DNA of 53,568 nucleotides from Candidatus Zixiibacteriota bacterium (GTDB lineage Bacteria; Zixibacteria; MSB-5A5; UBA10806), in the NCBI GenBank assembly GCA_020344055.1, contig CP070813.1, positions 763,587 to 817,154 on the forward strand, in the 5' to 3' direction. Shown piece after piece: positions 28,913 through 36,977 of this stretch (position 1 is its first letter; each line of letters starts with the position of its first letter). Under the pieces are notes generated by a model, which searched no databases, was not told the origin of the DNA, and was given only the letters and a program-made list of their open reading frames with translations. The position numbers and the translations under genes were made by a program.

Positions 28913-30370
28913 TTGAAAAAATATATAGCCGTTCTCGCCGGGGGCGTTTTCTGCCTGCTGTCTCTCGCCGATAGCTGCCCGGCCCAGGAGGATTACTGGT
29001 CGGTTTCCGCCGCCAACTGGATGCAGTACTGGTACTTTGAGGATTCATTCAATTTCGCCGAAGCCCGTCGCGATTCCCTTGATAACCGTTTCATTGTCGA
29101 TTTCGACCTGGGCGATTTCTACGCCGGCGTATGGCTGAGAATACTTCAGCTCAACCGGCCCGACGAATCGTCCGAGGAAACTACCCAGCGATACTTCGGC
29201 TGGCGCCAGAATGGATTCAATATCCATGCCGGTAATTTTTACCAGGTTTTCGATAGGGGGCTTACGCTCAATACCTTCATCGATGACAACGTTTACTACG
29301 ACAATAACCTCGACGGGATAAAGGCCTCGGGACTCTACGATCGCTTCGATTTCGACTTTCTCTCGGCACGCGGCCTGGAATCCACCACAGGCGAAAGAGA
29401 TTATATTTTCAGGGGAGCGCGGGGCGCGGTCAGACCGGTTGATCCTTTCAAAATCGGCTTTTCATACGTTCGTTTTAAGAGAAACGATTTTATGAACGTC
29501 AACAGATCCCTGAATTCCAATATCACCGGCTTTAATTCCCGATTCGTTATGGGTCCTATCGATCTCTACGGAGAATATGCCGTGAGAAGAGGCAAAAAAC
29601 CGAATCCTTTCACCGAGGGTAATGGCGACGGAACCTATCTGTCCGCCTCCCTGGTTTTCGAGAAAATAAGCCTTTTCTCGGAATACAAAAATATAATAAA
29701 CCTGATCTACCCCAACCCCCAGAACCGTTTCAACGCGCCCCCGCCTGCCAGCCATAGCGGACGCACGCTTACCGATCTCGCCGGGGCGCCCGGCGAAAGA
29801 GGCTATCAGGTGGGAATCCTCATCTCCCCAACTTTCGATCTGAATTTCGAGTTCGCATACTCCGAAGCTTTTTCCAGGAGCACGCCGGTCGATTATTATC
29901 TGGGGGAAAAATTCGCCGGGGTTCGCTGGAGCGCGACGTCGGATCTGATCATGAATTACAGCTGGGACAGGATCGACTATGCCTTCGGCTTCAGCGGAGA
30001 GGATGAGATCGAAAATTACTTCGACGCATACTATTATTGGCGGTATAATGTAACTTTGTCTCTCGCCGCCTTTACCCGCAGATTTATCCCCGAAGGCAGC
30101 GAGGATTACCACGAAAATTATTTGACTCTGGGTTTTGGACTGGCCAATAAGTTTCAACTGAATCTCGGCGGATCAACCTCTAACTGGGATACCAATCCCG
30201 AAGGTGATCCCAAAAAACTTGCCTTTATCGAGCTGACCGTAAGGTTTCCAAATCATGAGCTGGTTATATTCAACGGGGGCGAACGAGGTGGATTGATCTG
30301 CTCTTCGGGTATTTGCCAGTCACGGCCGACCTTTCAGGGCACGCGAATCGTATTGTTTTCCAGATTCTAA
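28913..30370 (+). CDS. Predicted outer-membrane beta-barrel protein (DUF6029-like)
   Basis: This 485-residue protein has a signal peptide ending near SCPAQE and many short amphipathic strands rich in Tyr, Phe, Asp and Arg, ending SRPTFQGTRIVLFSRF with a terminal phenylalanine. That is a typical outer-membrane barrel profile, and it resembles DUF6029 proteins, though I am not certain of the family. The start is a TTG immediately after the TlpA stop (TAATTG), so translation is coupled. CSSGIC near the C-terminus is a pair of cysteines that a TlpA partner could act on. Confidence 0.65.
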   Translation: MKKYIAVLAGGVFCLLSLADSCPAQEDYWSVSAANWMQYWYFEDSFNFAEARRDSLDNRFIVDFDLGDFYAGVWLRILQLNRPDESSEETTQRYFGWRQNGFNIHAGNFYQVFDRGLTLNTFIDDNVYYDNNLDGIKASGLYDRFDFDFLSARGLESTTGERDYIFRGARGAVRPVDPFKIGFSYVRFKRNDFMNVNRSLNSNITGFNSRFVMGPIDLYGEYAVRRGKKPNPFTEGNGDGTYLSASLVFEKISLFSEYKNIINLIYPNPQNRFNAPPPASHSGRTLTDLAGAPGERGYQVGILISPTFDLNFEFAYSEAFSRSTPVDYYLGEKFAGVRWSATSDLIMNYSWDRIDYAFGFSGEDEIENYFDAYYYWRYNVTLSLAAFTRRFIPEGSEDYHENYLTLGFGLANKFQLNLGGSTSNWDTNPEGDPKKLAFIELTVRFPNHELVIFNGGERGGLICSSGICQSRPTFQGTRIVLFSRF

Positions 30371-30552
30371 ATTTATTGGCAACAATGGAACGATTAGAAA
30401 AGCCGGATTGTTGTAAAATATACAGTGCCTTTTTGTTTTAATTTGATGAGGATCAACGGGTTAATGAAGCGGCGATTTAAAACTATTGATTTTTTCAATA
30501 TATATATTATATTCTGGCGATACAGAAAATCTATATTCCTTAAGGAGGTTTA

Positions 30553-31593
30553 ATGAAAATAGCTAAAGCGACATTGTTTATGGCGGCGGCGCTCCTTTGT
30601 ATTTCGGGTTCCGTTCCGGCCGCGGACAGGGTAGTCATCGGAGAGATGTTCACCAACGTCTCGTGACCGTACTGTCCTCCTGCTGATCAGGTCCTTGATC
30701 AGATGGCTATTAACATGGAAGAGGTGTTCACCGTAATACGTTATCATGTATGGTGGCCCGGTTCCGGAGATCCTTTCTGGCTTTACAACCAACCTGAAAT
30801 CCAGACAAGAAACTCATACTATGGCAATAATTACGCCCCTCACTGCTACTTCGATGGTGCCATCGACGGCGGATATTCCTACGGTGCCTGGCCCGGGATT
30901 GTCGATGGCAGAAGCCTGGTAAATTCGGATCTCCAGATGAATATTACCGGCTATTTCGATGAGAATACCGGCACCGGTGAATTTACGGTTTCTATCTATG
31001 CCGAAACGACGCCCGGACTATCTAACCTGAGACTGCGTTCCGTTATAACCGAATCCAACTGTGTCTACCAAAATAATCTCTGGAACCAGGTTTTCCGGGA
31101 TATGATTCCCTCCACTTACGGAGAGCCGATAACAATCACGCAGGGCGAAACCCTGGAATTCACCTACGATCTAACCATAAGCAATCCTCTGGTTCCCCGC
31201 AATTGCCAGGTGGTGGCTTTCGTGCAATCAGATCAGAACCGTGAAATCCTCCAGTCCGCAAAAGAATGGGTGACCGAACTCCAGCAAACCTCAGTCGACG
31301 ATGAGATAGCTTTCCCGACTCTGTTCAATCTCAGCCAGAATTACCCCAATCCTTTCAACGCTACCACCAAAATCGATTTCCTTAGCGAAGGCGGTAAAGT
31401 CAACCTGGCCGTATATAATGTCACCGGGTCCCTGGTTAAGACTCTGGTTGACGGTTCTCTCGAAGCCGGTTCGCATTCTATCATCTGGGACGGCAAAGAC
31501 AACAGCGGGTCCGAAGTTTCCTCCGGTATTTATTTCTATCGCCTCAGCGATTCCAGCGGAGAAAATGTCCGCAGAATGACTCTGCTGAAGTAA
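30553..31593 (+). CDS. Selenocysteine-containing Omp28/thioredoxin-like secreted protein 1 (TGA at codon 38)
   Basis: The full frame is 346 codons if TGA at 30664-30666 is read as selenocysteine. TAAGGAGG precedes the ATG. A signal peptide (about 1-24, cleaved near VPAAD) leads into VVIGEMFTNVS, then U38-P-Y-C41, a UxxC version of the glutaredoxin-like CPYC motif. The thioredoxin-like Omp28-type domain runs to about residue 225, with the likely cis-proline in NNYAPHCYFDG. A FlgD-like type IX sorting tag (NLSQNYPNPFN to RRMTLLK) fills about 258-346. A SECIS-like hairpin and a terminator go with it. Without recoding, only the part from Met51 is called and both signal peptide and active site are lost. 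Confidence 0.85.
30683..30702 (+). promoter_or_regulatory. SECIS-like stem-loop 1
   Basis: CTGATCA (30683-30689) pairs perfectly with TGATCAG (30696-30702) around the loop GGTCCT. The loop begins 23 nt after the TGA. A loop starting GGUC resembles the E. coli fdhF element (AGGUCU), and the spacing is within the known bacterial range of about 16-37 nt. Confidence 0.8.
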
Positions 31594-31620
31594 TCCGCTT
31601 TTATTTAGAGACTTATGAGC

Positions 31621-31647
31621 CCTTTCCCTCCGGAAAGGGCTTTTTTA
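31621..31647 (+). terminator. Rho-independent terminator after selenoprotein gene 1
   Basis: CCCTTTCC and GGAAAGGG form an 8-bp stem with a CTCC loop, followed by C and six T residues. It lies 28 bp after the stop codon. Confidence 0.88.
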
Positions 31648-31773
31648 TGAATATATAGGGATTGGATCTGAATTATCCTCAATTCGCGCAACCTTTCCGG
31701 AAAAAAATTTGTAATCTATAATAGATGAATATGATTCGCAGGCGGAATATATAATCCTAAAATAGGAGCGAAC

Positions 31774-32829
31774 ATGATCAAAATTGAAAACTTCATCCTT
31801 TCGGCTATGGCAGGTGTATTATTCATTTCACCTCAACCGATCGCAGCCGAAAGGATGGCGGTCGGCGAAATGATCACAAACACATCTTGAGGCCAATGCT
31901 ATACTGCTGATCTGGTCTTAGATCAGTTGGCGGTAGCCTATCAGGGCAATTTGGCCCTGGTGCGCTATCATTACTGGTGGCCCGATTATTACGATCCTTT
32001 TTTCCAGCATAACATTGCCGAAAATACTGACCGAATAAACTATTATGGTTCTGACTACGCCCCTCATTTTATAATCGATGGCATTATCGATGGCGCTTAT
32101 AACATCTACTCTTGGGACGGCTTGATCGCCGATAGAGTCAATGTCAGTTCTCCCCTGACGATAGATATTGACGGCAACTATGACGAAAATAATCAAAACG
32201 GGGAGGTAACCATCACGATATTTTGTGAAACAACCCCCTCCGTCTCCAACTTGAAATTGAGAGTCGCGCTCACTGAAAGCGATATCCAGTGGCAGGCGCC
32301 GAACGGGTCTAACATCCACAATCAGACTTTTCGCGATATGATTCCCAATACAACCGGCGAACCTTTTAGCATTAATCAGGGCGATACTCGGCAGTTTACT
32401 TATCAGTTCGAAATCAGAAATCCTCTCGTTCCGGAGAATTGCGGAATTATGGCATTCGTTCAATCAGATCAAAATCGGGAGATCTTACAGGGCAGCAAAA
32501 TCGGTATCCCCGACCTGATTCCACTTGACGTTTACGATAATCCCTCTATTCCGAATAATTTTGCCCTTAGTCAAAATTATCCTAATCCGTTCAACGCTGC
32601 CACCAGGATCGATTTCCATACCGAGGGCGTTAAAGTTAAGCTGGCCGTCTATGATGTCACCGGTTCTCTGGTTAAAACCCTGGTTGACGGTTCCCTCGAA
32701 ACCGGTTCGCATTCTATCGTCTGGGACGGCAAAGACAACAGCGGATCCGATGTTTCCTCCGGCGTATATTTCTATCGCCTCAGCGATTCCAGCGGAGAAA
32801 ATGTCCGCAGAATGACGCTGCTGAGGTAA
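31774..32829 (+). CDS. Selenocysteine-containing Omp28/thioredoxin-like secreted protein 2 (TGA at codon 39)
   Basis: The frame has 351 codons with TGA at 31888-31890 read as selenocysteine. A signal peptide (about 1-25, ending PIAAE) precedes VGEMITNTS and U39-G-Q-C42. The Omp28-type thioredoxin-like domain follows, with SDYAPHFIIDG carrying the putative cis-proline. The C-terminal tag runs from NNFALSQNYPNPFN to RRMTLLR. It has a TAGGAG ribosome binding site, its own SECIS-like hairpin and its own terminator. It is closer to copy 3 (same length, similar throughout) than to copies 1 and 4, so it probably arose by recent tandem duplication. Confidence 0.85.
31907..31926 (+). promoter_or_regulatory. 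SECIS-like stem-loop 2
   Basis: CTGATCT (31907-31913) pairs with AGATCAG (31920-31926) around the loop GGTCTT; an extra G-T pair can extend the stem. The loop starts 23 nt after the TGA, exactly as in the other three copies. Confidence 0.82.
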
Positions 32830-32853
32830 TCCGCTTTCATTTAAAGACTTATA

Positions 32854-32882
32854 AGCCCTTTCCTACCGGAAAGGGCTTTTTT
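32854..32882 (+). terminator. Rho-independent terminator after selenoprotein gene 2
   Basis: AGCCCTTTCC pairs with GGAAAGGGCT (10 bp, loop TACC) and runs into a T tract. It is a close copy of the terminator after gene 1. Confidence 0.9.
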
Positions 32883-33010
32883 ATATATCAGGTTAGGAAT
32901 TCATTTTCTTCCTATTTACGCAACTATTAGGGCGAAATATCTGTAATCAGTACAGGACGAGGACGGTCTGCTAATAATTTAACTTATATATTCTTAAAAA
33001 AGGAGCGTCA

Positions 33011-34066
33011 ATGAACAAAATCGAAAACTTGATTCTTTTGACCCTGGGGGGCTTATTATGCATCTCGCTACAGGTAATTGCCGCCGACAGAATGACGGTC
33101 GGCGAAATGATCACCAACACCTCGTGAGGCCCTTGCTATAACGCTGATCTGGTCTTAGATCAGTTGGCAATTACCTATCATGATGATTTGGCCTTGATAC
33201 GCTATCATGCCTGGACGCCCGGTTCCGGCGACCCTTTTTACCAGTACAACATTCCCCAAAACATTGCTCGAATAAACTATTACGGTTTTGACTATACCCC
33301 GCATTTTAGATTGGACGGCGTTGTTGACGGCACTTATAATACCGGAGCATGGAACGCATTAATCGCATATAGAATCAATATCAGTTCGCCTATGACCATT
33401 GACATTGACGGCAGCTATGACGAAAACAATCGAACCGGCGAAGTGACCATTACGGTATATTGTGAAGCCACACCTTCTGTTTCAAACCTGAAAATGAGAG
33501 TCGCGATTACTGAAAGTGGCATCCAGTGGCAGGCGCCGAACGGGTCTAATGTTCATGAACAGACTTTTCGCCATATGATCCCGAACGCAGCCGGTGAATC
33601 TTTCACCATAAACCAGGGCGATACGCAACAGTTTACTTACCAGTTTATTATCCCGAATCCTCTTCGTCCGGATTATTGCGATATTATAGCTTTCGTCCAA
33701 TCGGATCAGAACAAGGAGATTTTACAGGGCGGCAAAATCGGCATTCCAGATCTGGTCCCCCTTGACGTTTACGATGATCCCTCTTCACCGAACAACTTTG
33801 CCCTTAAACAAAATTACCCCAATCCGTTCAACGCTACCACCAGGATCGATTTCCTCGCCGAAGGCGGTAAAGTCAACCTCGCTGTCTATAATGTCACCGG
33901 TTCTCTGGTCAAAACACTGGTCGACGGCCCACTTGAAGCCGGCATACATTCTATCGTCTGGGACGGCAAAGACAACGGCGGATCCGATGTTTCCTCCGGT
34001 ATATATTTCTATCGCCTCAGCGATTCCTCCGGAGAAAGCGTCCGCAGAATGGCCTTGCTCAAGTAA
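33011..34066 (+). CDS. Selenocysteine-containing Omp28/thioredoxin-like secreted protein 3 (TGA at codon 39)
   Basis: The frame has 351 codons with TGA at 33125-33127 read as selenocysteine. AAAGGAGCG precedes the ATG. A signal peptide (about 1-25, ending VIAAD) is followed by VGEMITNTS and U39-G-P-C42, which is exactly the thioredoxin WCGPC context with Sec in place of the first Cys. FDYTPHFRLDG carries the putative cis-proline. The C-terminal tag runs from NNFALKQNYPNPFN to RRMALLK. It shares long stretches with copy 2, such as ITESGIQWQAPNGSNVH. Confidence 0.85.
33144..33163 (+). promoter_or_regulatory. SECIS-like stem-loop 3
   Basis: CTGATCT (33144-33150) pairs with AGATCAG (33157-33163) around the loop GGTCTT. 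The loop begins 23 nt after the TGA. The hairpin is identical to copy 2, while the 5' flank differs (CCCTTGCTATAAC against CCAATGCTATACT). Confidence 0.82.
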
Positions 34067-34092
34067 TCTTTCAGATCTTTTGATAGTAAAGA

Positions 34093-34120
34093 GCCCTCTC
34101 TTTGCAAGAGGGTCGTTTTT
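34093..34120 (+). terminator. Likely terminator after selenoprotein gene 3
   Basis: CCCTCT and AGAGGG form a 6-bp stem with a seven-base loop, followed by TCG and five T residues. It is weaker than the two preceding terminators. Confidence 0.6.
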
Positions 34121-34243
34121 CTGACCGGATTTGGCCAAACCAGAGAATCCGATCGAAAAATGAACCGATCGGGCAATGTTTAAATGATAAAAAGAACTAA
34201 ATCAAATATTGATTTTATTCCATGAAATGGTATATTCAGGCAA

Positions 34244-35320
34244 ATGATAGGGTACAACCAGACGAGAAATCGATTAGGAATTTTGCTTCCTGCGGCGCTT
34301 ATGGCCTTCTGCCTTTCGTTATCTTCATATTCGGCGGAAAGGCTGGTGGTGGGCGAACTGTTCACCAATTTTTCGTGAGGCGCCTGTTACAATGCTGGTC
34401 TGGTCATAGACCAGCTCGGAACCGAACTGGAACAGGGATTTGTCCCCATAGCCTATCATACCTGGTTTCCGATTCCCGATGATCCCTTCTACTTATATAA
34501 TCCGGCTGAAATACGAGACAGGATAGGATATTATGATATCCAGGCCGCGCCTCGCTTGATCGTGGATGGTACAATAGATTGCGGTAATGCGCCGGAGCTG
34601 TGGCGGCCCCACGTGGAAAACCGGATTCCGGTTGCGGCACCGCTGGTAATGTCTTTCACCGGATATTATATTCCTGATTCGCTTTCCGGGCAGTTTACCG
34701 TTACGATATTCGCCGAAGATGATCCGGGAGCGTCAAACCTATGGCTCCGGATCGCCCTGACCGAATCGGGAATATACTACCAGGCTCCTAATGGTGCCAC
34801 GATTCATAATTACATATTTCGCGACATGATTCCTTCTACCGAAGGTCATTATATAGAAATCAATCAGGGCGAAACCAGGCATTATACTTTCCCGTTTAAT
34901 GTGCCACAGCCGTTGGAGGCCGGCAATTGCGCGCTGGTCGCATTCGTGCAATCCGACCAGGACTGGCAGATATTGCAGGGCGCCAGAATCAAGATCCCCG
35001 ACCTAAATAATACCACCGAAATCGAGCAATTCACTGAAATTCCACAAAGATTCAACCTTGGGCAGAATTATCCAAACCCGTTTAATTCCAGTACCAGGAT
35101 TGATTTTGCCGTAGTTTCCGGATATGTAGACATAGCTATATTCGATATTACCGGCTCTCTCGTTAAGACATTGTATAAGGGCGAGTTGGACGGCGGTTCC
35201 CACAGCGTAGAATGGGACGGCAAGGATAATTACGATTCCGGGGTTTCATCCGGTATTTACTATTACAGGGTGAGAAATGGGGACGATTTCCGCGTCAATA
35301 AAATGACATATCTGAAATAA
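34244..35320 (+). CDS. Selenocysteine-containing Omp28/thioredoxin-like secreted protein 4 (TGA at codon 45)
   Basis: The frame has 358 codons with TGA at 34376-34378 read as selenocysteine. This is the most divergent copy. A longer signal region (LGILLPAALMAFCLSLSSYS, about 15-34) leads into LVVGELFTNFS and U45-G-A-C48; IQAAPRLIVDG carries the putative cis-proline, and the tag is LGQNYPNPFN to VNKMTYLK. The ATG at 34244 is chosen because it gives a signal peptide; the ribosome binding site (TCAGG) is weak, so the start is less sure than in copies 1-3. The gene most easily called here by other means starts at Met 34556, losing the active site. Confidence 0.78.
34395..34414 (+). promoter_or_regulatory. 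SECIS-like stem-loop 4
   Basis: CTGGTCT (34395-34401) pairs with AGACCAG (34408-34414) around the loop GGTCAT, starting 23 nt after the TGA. Compared with copies 2 and 3, one A-T pair has become G-C by changes on both arms. Confidence 0.82.
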
Positions 35321-35388
35321 AAAATCAGAATTCCTATAAATAATCATAAAAAATAATATAAAGTGTTTTATAGATATAAATCGGACCC

Positions 35389-36774
35389 CTATTTCAACAG
35401 GGTCATTTTCCCGGCGTAGCTATTTTTACCGATAACGATCTTTGAAAGATAGACTCCCGACGATTGTCCGGAAGCATCCCATAAAAACTTATATTCCCCG
35501 GCCTCGAAAAATCCATTAACGATGTATTCCAGCACCTGCCCGGTCACGTTGTAAACCGAAATCGAGACATCGGCCGGGCGATCGAGAACGCAACTGATTG
35601 TCACCGTTGAATTGAAGGGATTGGGATATATCGATTCCAGGCTGAAATCATCCGGCAGCTCATTATTACTTATCGAAGTAGGATTAGAGCAGTTCTCCCA
35701 CCAGGAAACATCATTATTTGAACATGCGGTTCCCAGCAGATCTATATCGCCGTCCTGATCCAGATCATGAGGAAAAATACCTGTAGCGTAACTGTAACCA
35801 TACTGAACAACATACTTTGTGAAATTGTAGTTACCGTCATTATCCCACCAGGCTAATTGATTGTTAAACCTACCGGCCGCCATCACGTCAATATCCCCGT
35901 CGAGATCGAGATCGTAGGCTTCAACGGCCTGGCCTCCCCCAAAGCCGTTGTCAATAGTGTGCTTTACGAAACTTTGATATCCATCATTTTCCCACCATGA
36001 GACATCACAATCAGCAGACGCGCAACCAATGATATCATTGTCACCGTCAAAACCTAAATCGACCGCCTTTGCCCAAAAGGCCGCATCATAATTATATTCA
36101 ACTACACGCTTGGTGAAATCTTGATATCCATTATTTTCCCACCATGCGATTTGATCAATATCCTCCGCGGGAGCGATTATATCTATATCTCCATCCAGGT
36201 CCAGATCAAAAGGATGTAGCTGTCGGATACCATAATAGTTATTGCTGATATCGTGCCTTGAAAAATTCTGTTCCCCATCGTTTTCCCACCACGATAAATA
36301 GCCAATATCCTCTCCGCAACCGATTACATCTACGTCGTCATCAAAATCAATGTCTATTGCGTAAACGTGGTGAGCACCATCATAATAGTTTTCGATAGAA
36401 TGCTTGTAAAATAATTGATGGCCATTATTCTCCCACCAGGCTATTTCATCTCCCGAATAAGCCGCACCCAGTATATCCATATCTTTATCTTTATCCAGAT
36501 CGACAGCAAATATGGAGCAAACTCCATAGAAACCTGTTGCCACTGGATGATCCATAAATCCTTGGTAACCGTTATTCTCCCACCAAGCAATCTCATGCCC
36601 TAAGTATGCCGCTCCGACCACATCGAAATCCCCGTCTCTATCCATATCTACAGGCAATGCCTGCCAGGCTCCTACAAACGCCGGGTCAATAGTGTGTTTT
36701 ATCCACTCAATCTCCTCAGCATCCGCCGAAAACACGGCAATTAACAAAACCGGAATTACGATATACTTTATCAT
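35389..36774 (-). CDS. Secreted VCBS/FG-GAP repeat protein with type IX-like sorting tag
   Basis: This 461-residue exported protein has a signal peptide (about 1-19) and roughly seven to eight repeats of about 50 residues. Each has a calcium-binding-like DxDxDGDxD loop followed by AWWENNG or SWWENDG, the pattern of FG-GAP/VCBS propeller repeats. The C-terminus (SIYPNPFNSTVTIS to AGKMTLLK) is the same kind of sorting tag as on the selenoproteins. It is convergent with selenoprotein gene 4. Likely surface-attached or secreted; its ligand is unknown. Confidence 0.85.
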   Translation of the reverse strand: MIKYIVIPVLLIAVFSADAEEIEWIKHTIDPAFVGAWQALPVDMDRDGDFDVVGAAYLGHEIAWWENNGYQGFMDHPVATGFYGVCSIFAVDLDKDKDMDILGAAYSGDEIAWWENNGHQLFYKHSIENYYDGAHHVYAIDIDFDDDVDVIGCGEDIGYLSWWENDGEQNFSRHDISNNYYGIRQLHPFDLDLDGDIDIIAPAEDIDQIAWWENNGYQDFTKRVVEYNYDAAFWAKAVDLGFDGDNDIIGCASADCDVSWWENDGYQSFVKHTIDNGFGGGQAVEAYDLDLDGDIDVMAAGRFNNQLAWWDNDGNYNFTKYVVQYGYSYATGIFPHDLDQDGDIDLLGTACSNNDVSWWENCSNPTSISNNELPDDFSLESIYPNPFNSTVTISCVLDRPADVSISVYNVTGQVLEYIVNGFFEAGEYKFLWDASGQSSGVYLSKIVIGKNSYAGKMTLLK

Positions 36775-36977
36775 TTTGGCCTCCCCGTATTAAGATTTAC
36801 AATAAAAATTTATAATAATACCCACAGTTTGTCAAGACAATTTTATATTTTGTAAATTCAATATAAATAAAGCATATAGTAAACAGATATATTTCAATAT
36901 TTAATAATTATTATGATAAATATATTTAGTGTTCCCCGGAAACCATCAAAGATGATTTTTTTCGCTAGATTCCTTTT

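Noticed and set aside
31694..31722. A promoter with TATAAT (31717-31722) ahead of selenoprotein gene 2
   Set aside because: The -10 is good, but no convincing -35 exists and the box is not kept in the matching region upstream of copy 3.
30553..35320. The four TGA-split genes as pseudogenes or sequencing errors
   Set aside because: The stop is TGA in all four, at the same residue of the active site, with the rest of each frame intact and a covarying hairpin at fixed spacing. Independent decay or error would not produce this.
30553..35320. Genome-wide reassignment of TGA (for example to Trp or Gly)
   Set aside because: TGA is used as a normal stop at expected protein ends elsewhere in the window, for example nuoM, hutI, the HIT gene and the GNAT gene before gatD.
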